A stretch of DNA of 54,896 nt from Caloramator fervidus (GCF_900108045.1 NZ_FNUK01000013.1:1-54896), one strand, 5' to 3'; positions 39,515 to 49,735 are shown, counted from the stretch's first letter. The notes: generated by a model from the sequence alone, not told the origin. Numbers and translations: made by a program.

Positions 39515-40966
39515 ATGGAGCTTAAAAATAAAAAATGGACAGAAGAAGAATTTTTTAAGGTAAGACAAGAGGTATTAAATCAGTGGCCTACAGGAAAGGA
39601 TGTAGATTTAGAAGAAGCAGCAGAATATTTAAGAAAAGTTCCTGAACATAAAAGTTTCCCTGCAAAACTTAAAAAGGCTAAAGAAGAAGGAATAACATTA
39701 GCACAGCCAAGGGCAGGAGTTGCTTTGATTGAGGATCATATAAACCTTTTAAGATATTTACAGGATGTAGGAGAAGCGGATCTTTTGCCATCAACGATAG
39801 ATAGTTATACAAGACAAAATAGATATAACGAATGTGAAATTGGTCTTGAAGAAAGTAGAAAAGCAGGACGTTCTATGCTCAATGGTTTCCCAGCAGTAAA
39901 CCATGGTGTTGAAGGTTGTAGAAGGGTATTTGAAGCGGTTGACCTTCCACTTCAAGCAAGACATGGAACTCCTGATGCAAGGCTTTTATCAGAAATAATT
40001 CATGCTGCAGGTTGGACTTCAAATGAAGGTGGAGCGATATCATATAATATTCCATATGCAAAAAGCGTAAGTCTTGAAAAGTCAATACTAGATTGGCAAT
40101 ACTGTGATAGGTTAGTTGGGCTTTATGAGGAAATGGGAATATCATTAAATAGAGAGCCTTTTGGACCTTTAACAGGAACTTTAGTTCCACCAAGCATTTC
40201 CAATGCAGTTGCTATAATAGAAGGGCTTCTTGCAGCGGAACAGGGCGTTAGAAATATTACATTAGGTTATGGTCAGTGTGGTAATTTAATTCAAGACGTT
40301 GCAGCTATGAAGGCTTTAGAGGAGCAGGCAGAGGAATATTTTAAAACTTTTGGATATGATGTTTACCTTACAACAGTGTTCCATCAATGGATGGGAGGAT
40401 TCCCACAGGATGAAGCAAAGGCTTTTGGTGTTATTTCATGGGGTTCAGCAACAGCTGCTCTTGCTGGAGCTACAAAGGTTATAGTAAAAACTCCTCATGA
40501 GGCTGTTGGAATTCCAACAAAGGAAGCAAATGCTCAAGGAATAAAGGCAACAAAACAGACATTGAATCTTTTAAGAGGTCAAAGACTTCCAATGTCAAAG
40601 GAATTGGAAGAAGAAATAAAACTTATAAAGATGGAAACAAAGTGTATATTAGATAAGGTATTTGAGGTTGGAAAAGGAGATCTTGCAGTTGGAGTTGTAA
40701 AGGCGTTTGAAATGGGAATTTTAGATATACCATTTGCACCAAGTAAATATAATGCAGGTAAAGTTCTTCCAGCGAGGGATAACAATGGAGCAGTTAGAAT
40801 ATTGGAATTTGGAAATATACCATTTACAAAGGAAATAAAAGATTTCCACAGAAGTCTTTTAGAGGAAAGAGCAAGGTATGAAAAAAGAGAAGTAGGTTTC
40901 CAAATGGTTGTAGATGATATTTATGCTGTAGGAAAAGGATTCTTGGTTGGAAGACCAAATATGTAA
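39515..40966 (+). CDS. glmE: Glutamate mutase epsilon (catalytic) subunit
   Basis: Catalytic TIM-barrel subunit of adenosylcobalamin-dependent glutamate mutase; 483 aa, the normal length. [30 protein letters not shown] and [12 protein letters not shown] are typical. SD GAGGAGG. It lies 12 bp after glmL and 26 bp before mal. Confidence 0.97.
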   Translation: MELKNKKWTEEEFFKVRQEVLNQWPTGKDVDLEEAAEYLRKVPEHKSFPAKLKKAKEEGITLAQPRAGVALIEDHINLLRYLQDVGEADLLPSTIDSYTRQNRYNECEIGLEESRKAGRSMLNGFPAVNHGVEGCRRVFEAVDLPLQARHGTPDARLLSEIIHAAGWTSNEGGAISYNIPYAKSVSLEKSILDWQYCDRLVGLYEEMGISLNREPFGPLTGTLVPPSISNAVAIIEGLLAAEQGVRNITLGYGQCGNLIQDVAAMKALEEQAEEYFKTFGYDVYLTTVFHQWMGGFPQDEAKAFGVISWGSATAALAGATKVIVKTPHEAVGIPTKEANAQGIKATKQTLNLLRGQRLPMSKELEEEIKLIKMETKCILDKVFEVGKGDLAVGVVKAFEMGILDIPFAPSKYNAGKVLPARDNNGAVRILEFGNIPFTKEIKDFHRSLLEERARYEKREVGFQMVVDDIYAVGKGFLVGRPNM

Positions 40967-40992
40967 ATTAAAGGAGAAAGGTTGGAGGTATT

Positions 40993-42258
40993 ATGAAGAT
41001 AGTTGATGTTTTAATGTCAGCAGGAAGAACAGGATTTTTCTTTGATGACCAAAGGGCAATTAAAAAAGGGGCTCCCCATGATGGTTTTGTGTATATAGGT
41101 GAGCCAGTAACAGAAGGATTTAAAACCATAAGAATGGCAGGAGAGTCTATTTCAGTTATGCTTATTTTGGAGGATGGACAGGTTGCTTATGGAGATTGTG
41201 CGGCTGTTCAATATTCAGGAGCAGGAGGAAGAGATCCTTTATTTTTAGCTGAGGAGTTTATACCTGTTATAGAAAAACATATAGTTCCAAAGCTTAAAGG
41301 AAGAGAAATAACTACATTTAAAGAAATGGCTGAGGAAATTGATAAATTAGAAGTTGATGGGAAAAGACTTCATACAGCTATAAGATATGGTGTAACTCAA
41401 GCTATATTAGATGCTGTAGCTAAGGCAAGAAAAATTACAATGGCAGAGGTTATAAAGGAAGAATATAAAACAGGAGTTGAATTTAGGAAGATACCTATAT
41501 TCACACAATCTGGGGATGACAGATACATAAATGTGGACAAAATGATTTTAAAGGGTGCTGATGTTCTTCCCCACGGACTTATAAACAATGTAAAAGAAAA
41601 GCTTGGAGAAAATGGAGAAATCTTAAAAGAATATGTAGCATGGTTAAGGGATAGAATCTTAAAGTTAAGAACAAGAGAAGATTACAATCCTGTTTTACAC
41701 ATAGATGTCTATGGAACTATAGGAATTGCTTTTAATATGGATTATGAAAAAATGGCAAATTATTTAGGAGAGCTTGAAGCTATAGCAAAGCCATTTAAAC
41801 TTAGAATAGAAGGTCCTATGGATGTTGAAAACAGAGAAGGGCAGCTTGAAGCTTTAAAGAGACTTAGAAATCTTTTAAAACAAAAGGGCATAGGAGTAGA
41901 AATAGTTGCTGATGAATGGTGCAATACTTGGGAGGATATAAAGCTTTTTGTAGATGAAGGCGCTGCAGATATGATTCAGATAAAAACTCCTGACCTTGGA
42001 GGAATAAATAATGTTGTTGAAGCAATTCTTTACTGCAAAAAGCATGGAGTAGGTGCATATTGTGGTGGAACATGCAATGAAACAGATAGATCAGCGCAGG
42101 TTTTAACTAATGTTGCTATAGCATGTGATGCAGATCAGTGCCTTGCAAAGCCAGGAATGGGTGTTGATGAAGGATTTATGATAGTTTACAATGAAATGCA
42201 AAGAGTTTTAACTTTATATAAAAACAGAGAAAGAATAAACAATGCTATAAAAAGATAG
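40993..42258 (+). CDS. mal: Methylaspartate ammonia-lyase
   Basis: Enolase-superfamily enzyme that removes ammonia from 3-methylaspartate to give mesaconate. 421 aa. Catalytic His194 (PHGLINN) and Lys331 (IQIKTPDLGG) stand at the positions known for the Clostridium and Citrobacter enzymes; metal ligands lie in the IDVYG, IEGP and VADEW loops. SD TTGGAGG. A hairpin terminator follows directly, inside the operon. Confidence 0.97.
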   Translation: MKIVDVLMSAGRTGFFFDDQRAIKKGAPHDGFVYIGEPVTEGFKTIRMAGESISVMLILEDGQVAYGDCAAVQYSGAGGRDPLFLAEEFIPVIEKHIVPKLKGREITTFKEMAEEIDKLEVDGKRLHTAIRYGVTQAILDAVAKARKITMAEVIKEEYKTGVEFRKIPIFTQSGDDRYINVDKMILKGADVLPHGLINNVKEKLGENGEILKEYVAWLRDRILKLRTREDYNPVLHIDVYGTIGIAFNMDYEKMANYLGELEAIAKPFKLRIEGPMDVENREGQLEALKRLRNLLKQKGIGVEIVADEWCNTWEDIKLFVDEGAADMIQIKTPDLGGINNVVEAILYCKKHGVGAYCGGTCNETDRSAQVLTNVAIACDADQCLAKPGMGVDEGFMIVYNEMQRVLTLYKNRERINNAIKR

Positions 42259-42284
42259 GCATGCAGGCATCTGCATGCCTTTTT
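42258..42284 (+). terminator. Internal terminator between mal and mesaconase
   Basis: GGCATGCAG (42258-42266), loop GCAT, CTGCATGCC (42271-42279), then TTTTT. No obvious promoter lies between it and the next gene 20 bp on, so partial read-through must occur. Confidence 0.75.
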
Positions 42285-42304
42285 ATGGAAAGGAAGGTGA
42301 ATTT

Positions 42305-43147
42305 ATGAGAACTATTCATATTGATGAAATTGTAAAAGTTGTAAGAGATTTATGTATAGAAGCAAACTATTATTTAAATGAAGATATAAAAAATGCTTTT
42401 TTAAAATATAAAGAGGAAGAAAATTTTAAACTTGCAAAGGATATAATAGATATTTTGATAAAAAATGCTGAAATTGCAAAAAATGAAAATATGCCTATGT
42501 GTCAGGATACAGGAATGGCAGTAATTTTTGTTGAAATAGGTCAAGATGTTCATATAGTTGGAGGAAGTTTAAAGGAAGCTATAAATGAAGGTGTAAGAAG
42601 GGGTTACATAGAAGGCTATCTTAGAAAGTCTGTTGTTAATGATCCTATAGAGAGAATAAATACAAAGGATAATACTCCTGCTATAATTTATACTGATATT
42701 GTTGAAGGGGATAAGCTAAAAATAACTGTCGTTCCAAAGGGATTTGGAAGTGAAAACATGAGTCAGTTAAAAATGTTAAGGCCAGCTGACGGAGTGGAGG
42801 GAATAAAGGATTTTGTTTTGAATGTTGTTAAAGAGGCAGGGCCCAATCCTTGTCCACCTATTGTAGTTGGAGTTGGAATTGGTGGAACTTTTGAATATTG
42901 TGCTTATCTTGCTAAGAAGGCACTTTTAAGGCCTATTGATAAAAGAAATGAAAATCCATTTTATGCAAAGTTAGAAGAAGAACTATTAAATGCTATAAAC
43001 AGCCTTGGAATAGGACCTCAAGGATTTGGAGGAAAAACTACAGCTCTTGCTGTAAATATAGAGGCCTATGCAACTCATATAGCAGGGCTTCCTGTTGCAG
43101 TTAATATAAGTTGTCATGCTACAAGACATGCAGAGAAGGTTTTATAG
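42305..43147 (+). CDS. Mesaconate hydratase / class I fumarase-type alpha subunit
   Basis: 280 aa from ATG 42305 (SD GGAAGGTG; ATG 42275 sits in the terminator and is rejected). [13 protein letters not shown] and [16 protein letters not shown] carry two cluster Cys; a third is in the GGTFEYC region, as in the alpha part of [4Fe-4S] class I hydratases. The fold is shared with fumarase and L-tartrate dehydratase. Context makes mesaconate to (S)-citramalate the likely reaction. It overlaps no gene and is paired with the beta subunit 7 bp on. Confidence 0.9.
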   Translation: MRTIHIDEIVKVVRDLCIEANYYLNEDIKNAFLKYKEEENFKLAKDIIDILIKNAEIAKNENMPMCQDTGMAVIFVEIGQDVHIVGGSLKEAINEGVRRGYIEGYLRKSVVNDPIERINTKDNTPAIIYTDIVEGDKLKITVVPKGFGSENMSQLKMLRPADGVEGIKDFVLNVVKEAGPNPCPPIVVGVGIGGTFEYCAYLAKKALLRPIDKRNENPFYAKLEEELLNAINSLGIGPQGFGGKTTALAVNIEAYATHIAGLPVAVNISCHATRHAEKVL

Positions 43148-43154
43148 GGGGGAT

Positions 43155-43715
43155 ATGATGATAAGAATTACAACTCCACTTACAAATGATGTTATAAAAA
43201 GCTTAAAAGCAGGAGATAGTGTTTTGTTGACAGGGTATGTTTATACGGCAAGGGATGCTGCCCATAAAAGACTTGTTGAACTTATAAAAGAAGGAAAGGA
43301 ATTGCCCTTTGATATAAAGGGGCAAATAATTTATTATGTAGGTCCAACCCCAGCTAAGGAGGGACAGCCAATAGGTTCTGCTGGTCCTACGACAAGTTAT
43401 AGAATGGATCCTTATACTCCTTTGCTTCTTGAAAAGGGATTAAAGGGAATGATAGGAAAAGGAAAAAGAAGCAAGGAAGTTATAGATTCCATAAAGAAAA
43501 ATTCGTGTATTTATTTTGCAGCAATAGGTGGGGCTGCAGCCCTTACTGCAAAATGTGTAAAATCATCAGAGCTTATAGCCTATGAGGATTTAGGAGCAGA
43601 AGCTATAAGAAGGCTTTATGTTGAAGATTTGCCTTTAGTCGTTGTTGTAGATAGTAACGGTAATAATTATTATGAGATAGGGCAAAGGGAGTATTTAAGT
43701 TTATGTGATAAATAA
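43155..43715 (+). CDS. Mesaconate hydratase / class I fumarase-type beta subunit
   Basis: 186 aa from ATG 43155 (or 43158) with SD AGGGGGG. RITTPLTNDVIKSLKAGD, YYVGPTPAKEGQPIGSAGPTTS and IGGAAALTAKCVKSSE are hallmarks of the class I hydratase beta domain. It completes the [4Fe-4S] mesaconase with the preceding gene. Fumarase activity as well is likely from family knowledge. Confidence 0.9.
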   Translation: MMIRITTPLTNDVIKSLKAGDSVLLTGYVYTARDAAHKRLVELIKEGKELPFDIKGQIIYYVGPTPAKEGQPIGSAGPTTSYRMDPYTPLLLEKGLKGMIGKGKRSKEVIDSIKKNSCIYFAAIGGAAALTAKCVKSSELIAYEDLGAEAIRRLYVEDLPLVVVVDSNGNNYYEIGQREYLSLCDK

Positions 43716-43728
43716 AAGGAGGTGTATT

Positions 43729-43992
43729 ATGAAAATAGTAAGGCCTGCAAAGGCAGGGACTATGGAGTCGAATGATATTTATATAATGGTTTATCCTAAT
43801 GAAAATGGAAACGAAATTCAGCTTGATAGTATAGTTTTAAAACAATTTGGAAATCAGATAAAAAAGGTTATAATGGATACTTTAAACGAACTTGAGGTTG
43901 AAAATGCTTTAGTTGTTGCAAAGGATAGGGGGGCTTTAGATTATACTATAAAAGCAAGGGTTGAGACGGCTATAAAAAGAGCCTGTGAATAA
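43729..43992 (+). CDS. citD: Citrate/citramalate lyase acyl carrier protein (gamma)
   Basis: 87 aa. Ser14 in AKAGTMESND is where the phosphoribosyl-dephospho-CoA prosthetic group attaches. ATG 43729 has AAAGGAGGTG; the in-frame ATG 43705 lies within the upstream gene. Here it belongs to the citramalate lyase of glutamate fermentation rather than to citrate use, by context. Confidence 0.93.
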   Translation: MKIVRPAKAGTMESNDIYIMVYPNENGNEIQLDSIVLKQFGNQIKKVIMDTLNELEVENALVVAKDRGALDYTIKARVETAIKRACE

Positions 43993-44033
43993 TTTAAAAA
44001 GTTAAGCGATGGGCACTTTTGGAGGTGTTACCT

Positions 44034-44903
44034 TTGAGAAGAAGCATGCTTTTTATTCCAGGAAATAATCCTTCTATGATTCAAAATTCTCCTTTTCTTG
44101 GTGCAGATAGTATTATTTTAGACCTTGAGGATGCAGTAAGTCTAGATGAAAAGGATTCAGCAAGATGTTTAGTTAGAAATGCCCTTTTAAGCTTAGATTT
44201 TAATGGTTGTGAAAAGGTTGTAAGAATTAACTCTATATCTTCTGGATTTGGATATGATGATATTGATGCAATAGCAAGGATTAAGCCTGATGCTTTTTTG
44301 ATTCCAAAGGCTACAGAGGATGATATAGAGGAGATAGATTCATTAATTTCTACTATAGAAAGGGAGGAAGGTTTTAAACTTGGATGTATAAAGTTAATTC
44401 CTCTTATTGAAACTGCCTTTGGAGTTGAAGATGTTTTTAATATTATAAAATCTTCTAAAAGGATTGTTGCAGTGCTTCTTGGAGCAGAAGATTTGACCGC
44501 TGATATGGGTATAAAAAGGACAAAAGAAGGAGAAGAAATATTTTATGCAAGAAGCAGAATAGCATCTGTTTGTGCGGCGCTGAAGGTTGATGCAATAGAT
44601 ACTCCTTTTACAGATGTTAATGATTTTGAAGGATTAAGAAAGGATGCGGAGAAGGCAAAACTTATTGGAATGTCTGGAAAGGCAGCAATAAATCCAAGAC
44701 AAATAGATGTAATTAATGAAGTTTTTTCACCAAGCTTTGATGATATTAATTGGGCAAAAAGGGTTATTGAAGCCTATGAAAAGGCTAAGATGGAAGGTAA
44801 AGGAGTATTTGCACTGGATGGAAAGATGGTAGATGCACCAATACTTTTAAGAGCAAAAAATATAATAGAAAAGGCAAAAGCAATAGGCCTTATAAAGGGG
44901 TGA
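44034..44903 (+). CDS. citE: Citrate/citramalate lyase beta subunit
   Basis: 289 aa, HpcH/HpaI aldolase-like: RRSMLFIPGNNP, DSIILDLEDAVS, KLIPLIETAFG and LLGAEDLTADMG. It cleaves the acyl-carrier-bound substrate to release pyruvate (from citramalate) or oxaloacetate (from citrate). The start is TTG 44034, 6 nt after GGAGGTG; upstream TTG 44019 overlaps the SD region and is less likely. Confidence 0.93.
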   Translation: MRRSMLFIPGNNPSMIQNSPFLGADSIILDLEDAVSLDEKDSARCLVRNALLSLDFNGCEKVVRINSISSGFGYDDIDAIARIKPDAFLIPKATEDDIEEIDSLISTIEREEGFKLGCIKLIPLIETAFGVEDVFNIIKSSKRIVAVLLGAEDLTADMGIKRTKEGEEIFYARSRIASVCAALKVDAIDTPFTDVNDFEGLRKDAEKAKLIGMSGKAAINPRQIDVINEVFSPSFDDINWAKRVIEAYEKAKMEGKGVFALDGKMVDAPILLRAKNIIEKAKAIGLIKG

Positions 44904-44907
44904 TAAA

Positions 44908-46446
44908 ATGATTAATGCAGTTAAAAGAGAAATTCCTGAATTTATAGAAGGTTATGGCAAAGTTAAACCCTTTATGGGAGCTTATGCTAATATAGGCGAT
45001 GTTGTAAAAACTTCCGTAAAAATAAAAAGCGTAAAACCCAATGATAAAAAAGTTCTTCCATCAATAAAGGATGCACTTTTAAAGTGTGGAATAAAGGATG
45101 GAATGACTATATCATTTCACCATCACCTAAGAAATGGTGATTATGTATTAAACATGGTTTTAGATGAAATAGCAAAGCTTGGAATTAAAAATTTGACTGT
45201 TGCAGCAAGTTCTATTTTCCCATGTCATGCTCCTTTAGTTGAGCATATTAAAAATGGAGTTGTAACAAAAATTTATGCTAATTATATGTCTGGACCTGTT
45301 GCTGAGGCTGTTTCAAAGGGACTTTTAAAATATCCTGCTATTATGCATACCCATGGCGGAAGAGCAAGAGCTATTGAAAGTGGAGATCTACATATAGATA
45401 TTGCTTTTATAGCAGCTCCAACTTGTGATACTTATGGAAATATAAATGGAGTTGAAGGAAAATCTGCCTGCGGAAGTTTAGGATATGCTATACCTGATGC
45501 CATGTATGCAGAAAAGGTAGTTGCAATAACTGATAACCTTGTTGATTATCCTGCTTGTCCTATTGAAATAAGCCAGGAATATGTTGATTATGTTGTTGTA
45601 GTTGATGAAATAGGGGATCCTAAAGGTATAGTTTCAGGAACTACAAGGATAACTAGGGATCCTATAGGTCTTAGGATTGCAAAGCTTGCTGCACAGCTTA
45701 TTGATGAAGTAGGACTTTTGAAGGATGGTTTTTCTTTTCAAACTGGAGCTGGAGGAACATCCCTTGCAGTTGCAGCTTTTGTAAAGGATATAATGAAGAA
45801 AAAAAATATAAAAGGAAGTTTTGCAGCAGGAGGAATTACAGGATATATAGTTGATATGTTTGAAGAAGGGCTGTTTAAAGCCTTGTTTGATGTTCAATGT
45901 TTTGATTTAAAGGCAGTTGAATCTTATAAAAACAATAAGGCTCATCAAGGAATGTCTGCATCAATGTATGGAAATCCTCATAACAAAGGAGCGGTTGTGA
46001 ATAACCTTGATGTTATGATATTAGGAGCAACCGAGGTAGATATTGATTTCAACGTTAATGTTACAACAGGTTCAAATGGAATAATAATTGGAGGTTCAGG
46101 TGGACATTCAGACACTGCCGCAGGAGCAAAGCTTGCTATAGTTGTAACCCAGCTTACAAAGGCAAGGCTCCCTATTATAGTAGATAGAGTAACAACAGTT
46201 ACAACCCCAGGTGAGACTATAGATGCAGTTGTTACTGAAAGGGGTATAGCAATAAATCCAAGAAGACAAGACCTTTTAGAAAAGCTTAAGGATTCTAATT
46301 TACCTATATTTACTATAGAAGAACTAAAGAATATGGCAGAAAAGCTAACAGGGGTTCCTGAGAAAATAGAATTTGAAGATAGAATAGTTGCTGTAGTTGA
46401 GTATAGAGATGGAACAGTTATAGATGTTGTAAGGCAGGTTAGGTGA
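44908..46446 (+). CDS. citF: Citrate/citramalate lyase alpha subunit (transferase)
   Basis: 512 aa. Exchanges the acetyl group on the carrier for the substrate acyl group. HHHLRNGDYVLNMVLDE, MHTHGGRARAIESG, FQTGAGGTSLAVAAF and the C-terminal TVTTPGETIDAVVTERGIA motif are diagnostic of CitF. It is 4 bp after citE, with SD AAAGGGGTG. Confidence 0.95.
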   Translation: MINAVKREIPEFIEGYGKVKPFMGAYANIGDVVKTSVKIKSVKPNDKKVLPSIKDALLKCGIKDGMTISFHHHLRNGDYVLNMVLDEIAKLGIKNLTVAASSIFPCHAPLVEHIKNGVVTKIYANYMSGPVAEAVSKGLLKYPAIMHTHGGRARAIESGDLHIDIAFIAAPTCDTYGNINGVEGKSACGSLGYAIPDAMYAEKVVAITDNLVDYPACPIEISQEYVDYVVVVDEIGDPKGIVSGTTRITRDPIGLRIAKLAAQLIDEVGLLKDGFSFQTGAGGTSLAVAAFVKDIMKKKNIKGSFAAGGITGYIVDMFEEGLFKALFDVQCFDLKAVESYKNNKAHQGMSASMYGNPHNKGAVVNNLDVMILGATEVDIDFNVNVTTGSNGIIIGGSGGHSDTAAGAKLAIVVTQLTKARLPIIVDRVTTVTTPGETIDAVVTERGIAINPRRQDLLEKLKDSNLPIFTIEELKNMAEKLTGVPEKIEFEDRIVAVVEYRDGTVIDVVRQVR

Positions 46447-46450
46447 TTTT

Positions 46451-47467
46451 ATGGAAATTATTGAAACTAAGGAGCTTGATAAGGTAGAGAATTTTTTAAA
46501 AGATTTTGATTTAAGCTTAGAAAAAGATGTTGATATAACTTTGATTGCAGTTGAAGATGGTAGAATAATAGGAACATGTTCAGCTTCAGGAAATATTATA
46601 AAGGATTTTGCGGTATCTTCAGAATATCAAAATGAAGGTGTTGCATCAAAGCTTCTTACACAAATTCAAAATAGGCTTTTTGATAAGGGAGTATATGAAA
46701 CTTTTATATTTACAAAACCTCAAAATAGACATATATTTGAAGGATTAGGTTATAGATTTGTTGAAGGTAGCGAAGATGTGATTTTGCTTGAAGGTGGATT
46801 AGCCAATGTAGAAAAATATGTAAAAAATATGTTTATAAAAAGCGGTTTAAGTTCTAATGAAAAGGCTTGTCTTGTTATGAACTGCAATCCTTTTACTTTA
46901 GGACATAGGTTCCTTATTGAAACTGCTTCAAAGGAAAATGAAGAAGTTGTAGTTTTTGTAGTTGAAGAAAATAAGTCTCTTTTTCCCTTTGATGTAAGAC
47001 TGAAGCTTGTAAAGGAAGGAGTTAAAGATTTAAAAAATGTAAGGGTGATGCCAGGAGGGAAATATATAATATCCTCTGCAACTTTTCCAAGCTATTTTTT
47101 AAGAAAAGAAGATGTTAGGCTTAAGGCTTACACAAGATTGGATGCTAAAATATTTGGAAGATATATTGCAAAGGAGTTTAATATAAAAAGAAGGTATGTT
47201 GGAGAAGAACCCTACTGCAAAGTTACAAAGGCTTATAATAGTGCTCTTTTAGAAATTTTACCTTCCTTTGGAGTTGAGGTTAAAGTAGTTGAACGTCTAA
47301 AGGTTGATGGAGTAAAGATAAGCGCTTCTTTTGTTAGAAACTTAATTAAGCAGGGGAAGATTTATGAAACAAAGAAATTCTTACCTTCAACTACTTATGA
47401 ATTTTTAATTTCAAGTGATGCAAAAGATATAATAGAAAAAATAAAAAGGAGCGATAGTCCCCATTGA
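46451..47467 (+). CDS. citC: [Citrate/citramalate lyase] ligase CitC
   Basis: 338 aa. Acetylates the prosthetic group with acetate and ATP, switching the lyase on. N-terminal GNAT-like domain (residues about 1-120, VSSEYQNEGVASKLL) and C-terminal nucleotidyltransferase domain (NCNPFTLGHRFLIE, the HxGH-like NPFTxGH, and ISASFVRNLI, an ISSTxVR-like motif). The stop overlaps the citXG start. SD TTAGGTGAT. Confidence 0.93.
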   Translation: MEIIETKELDKVENFLKDFDLSLEKDVDITLIAVEDGRIIGTCSASGNIIKDFAVSSEYQNEGVASKLLTQIQNRLFDKGVYETFIFTKPQNRHIFEGLGYRFVEGSEDVILLEGGLANVEKYVKNMFIKSGLSSNEKACLVMNCNPFTLGHRFLIETASKENEEVVVFVVEENKSLFPFDVRLKLVKEGVKDLKNVRVMPGGKYIISSATFPSYFLRKEDVRLKAYTRLDAKIFGRYIAKEFNIKRRYVGEEPYCKVTKAYNSALLEILPSFGVEVKVVERLKVDGVKISASFVRNLIKQGKIYETKKFLPSTTYEFLISSDAKDIIEKIKRSDSPH

Positions 47468-48825
47468 TTGAGATACTTGAAGATAGAGAAAAAAGGTTTT
47501 TTAAAATTTTAAACCTTTATAAAAAGTACAATTATCCTATTTTATGCGGAAAAATAAATTATCCTGGAATCAATAAAAACACATTAGAGGCAGAATATGC
47601 CTTTAATGTGTTATATTCTCTTTTGATGAATTTATTTAAAGACTATATCATTTATCATGAAGTAGATAAAGGATATGATGGAAAATCGGTTTTAATGGTT
47701 TTAAGATTAGATAAATTCGAAGCTAAAAGGATGTCAATAAATATAGAAAATGAGCATGAATTAGGAAGGATTTTTGATATTGATATATATGAAAAGGAAA
47801 ATCCAGTATCTAGAACAGAATTGGGATTTAAAGAAAGAGAATGTATTATATGTAAAAAAAGCGCTAGAGAGTGTTCAAGACAAAAAAAACATGCTTTAGA
47901 TGAAGTGCTTGAAGAGATTAATTATTTAATAAATAGATATAAAATAAAAGAAGAACTAAAATTAAATGAATTTTCATTAGCTGTTGGAAGGATTTTAACA
48001 GAGGGGATGCTTCTTGAAGTTATATCCCATCCTTCTCCAGGGCTTGTATCTCCATTTTCTAATGGAAGCCATAACGATATGGATTATAATTTATTTTTAA
48101 AAAGCACAGCAATTCTTTCAATTTATATGCCTTATTTTGTTCAAGCAGGCTTTGAATATAAGGATAATATTTTAGAAAATATAAGAAAAATTGGATTAAT
48201 AGCGGAAAGGGATATGTTTAGACAAACAAATGGGGTAAATACTCAAAAAGGACTTATATTCTTGTGTGGTGTTGTTGGAGCAAGTTGTGGAAAAGCTAAA
48301 AGGCTACGTCTTCCAATTAATAGATATGTGATTTCTAAAATTATAAAAGATATGACAAAGGGAATAGTGGATAGAGAATTAAAAAATATAAATTTAAATA
48401 AAAAACTTTCAAATGGAGAAAGACTCTATTTAAAATATAGGGTTGAGGGGATAAGAGGAGAGGTTGAAAGAGGGCTTCCTACTGTGTTAAAATATGGATT
48501 GCCATTTTTTGAAGATGCATTAAGTTCTGGACTTTCAATAAATGATTCCCTTATTCATAGTCTTATTTATATTATTTCAAAGGTAGAGGATACAACTGTA
48601 TTAAATAGAAAAGGGTTAAGTGGAATTAGCTTTATGAAAAGTATGGCTAATAATGCTATTTTTCTTGGTGGAATGAAGACAAAGGCAGGTAGAGAATATA
48701 TAGAATTTATGGATAAAGCTTTTATAAAAAACAATATAAGTCCAGGAGGGGCTGCAGATCTTCTTGCAATAACCTATATAATATACAAATTAGAAAAAGA
48801 AAAGTGGGGGATTAAACATGAATAA
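47464..48825 (+). CDS. citXG: CitX-CitG fusion: prosthetic group synthesis and transfer
   Basis: 453 aa with two parts. Residues about 1-165 resemble CitX (apo-CitD phosphoribosyl-dephospho-CoA transferase; LGRIFDIDIYE, CIICKKSARECSRQKKH). Residues about 175-453 resemble CitG (triphosphoribosyl-dephospho-CoA synthase; HPSPGLVSPFSNGSHNDMD, NGVNTQKGLIF and GISPGGAADLLA-like end). Fused CitXG occurs in several fermenters. The start is TTG 47464, overlapping the citC stop. The protein overlaps glsA by 8 bp. Confidence 0.92.
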   Translation: MIEILEDREKRFFKILNLYKKYNYPILCGKINYPGINKNTLEAEYAFNVLYSLLMNLFKDYIIYHEVDKGYDGKSVLMVLRLDKFEAKRMSINIENEHELGRIFDIDIYEKENPVSRTELGFKERECIICKKSARECSRQKKHALDEVLEEINYLINRYKIKEELKLNEFSLAVGRILTEGMLLEVISHPSPGLVSPFSNGSHNDMDYNLFLKSTAILSIYMPYFVQAGFEYKDNILENIRKIGLIAERDMFRQTNGVNTQKGLIFLCGVVGASCGKAKRLRLPINRYVISKIIKDMTKGIVDRELKNINLNKKLSNGERLYLKYRVEGIRGEVERGLPTVLKYGLPFFEDALSSGLSINDSLIHSLIYIISKVEDTTVLNRKGLSGISFMKSMANNAIFLGGMKTKAGREYIEFMDKAFIKNNISPGGAADLLAITYIIYKLEKEKWGIKHE

Positions 48826-49735
48826 ACTTTTAGAAACTATTATAGAAAACAACAGGGAATGGACTCAAAAAGGAAAAGTTGCAACTTATATACCAGAGCT
48901 TTCAAAGGCTAATCCTAATCATCTTGGAATAGCAGTTTATACTATAGACAATGAAGAATTTTGTGCAGGGGATTGTAATGTAAAGTTTACAATACAAAGT
49001 ATATCCAAAGTGATTGCTCTTATGCTTGCCCTTTTAGATAATGGTAAAGAAATAGTTTTTTCAAAGGTGGATATGGAGCCTACAGCAGATACCTTTAATT
49101 CTATAAGCAGTTTAGAAACAAGAAATCCTAATAAGCCTTTAAATCCAATGATAAATTCAGGGGCTATAGTTACTTCATCCTTGATTAATGGAAAAAATGG
49201 AAGTGAGGTTATAGAAAGGCTTTTAAAGTTTACAAGAAAGATAACCAATAATCCAGATATTGATATAAATTATAATGTGTATAAATCTGAAAAAGAAACA
49301 GGGCATAGAAATAGGGCCCTTGCTTATTATATGAAAAGTATTGGAATAATAGAAGGAGATGTAGAGGAAGTATTAGATGTTTACTTTAAGCAATGTTCTA
49401 TAGAGGCTACTTGTAAAGATATAGCAAAAATAGGTGCTATGTTGGCAAACGACGGAATTTTACCATGGAATGGAGAAAGAGTAATTCCAAGGCAGGTTGC
49501 AAGGATAGTAAAGACTATTATGCTTACTTGTGGAATGTATGATGCATCAGGAGAATTTGCGGTTAAAATAGGAGTTCCTGGAAAAAGCGGCGTTGGAGGA
49601 GGAATTTTAGTTGCTGTTCCTTCAAGAATGGGAATTGGTGTTTTTGGACCAGCTCTTGATAGCAAAGGAAATAGTATAGCTGGATGGAAGGTTTTAGAAG
49701 ATATTTCAAAGGAACTTGATCTTAGTATATTATAG
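48818..49735 (+). CDS. glsA: Glutaminase
   Basis: 305 aa serine-dependent glutaminase that converts glutamine to glutamate and ammonia. The beta-lactamase-like Ser61-x-x-Lys64 (SISK) and the loops NPMINSGAI, GHRNRALAYYMKS and VGGGILAV-type GKSGVGGG are present. As the last gene of the cluster it feeds glutamine into the methylaspartate route. SD GTGGGGG lies within citXG. Confidence 0.95.
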   Translation: MNKLLETIIENNREWTQKGKVATYIPELSKANPNHLGIAVYTIDNEEFCAGDCNVKFTIQSISKVIALMLALLDNGKEIVFSKVDMEPTADTFNSISSLETRNPNKPLNPMINSGAIVTSSLINGKNGSEVIERLLKFTRKITNNPDIDINYNVYKSEKETGHRNRALAYYMKSIGIIEGDVEEVLDVYFKQCSIEATCKDIAKIGAMLANDGILPWNGERVIPRQVARIVKTIMLTCGMYDASGEFAVKIGVPGKSGVGGGILVAVPSRMGIGVFGPALDSKGNSIAGWKVLEDISKELDLSIL

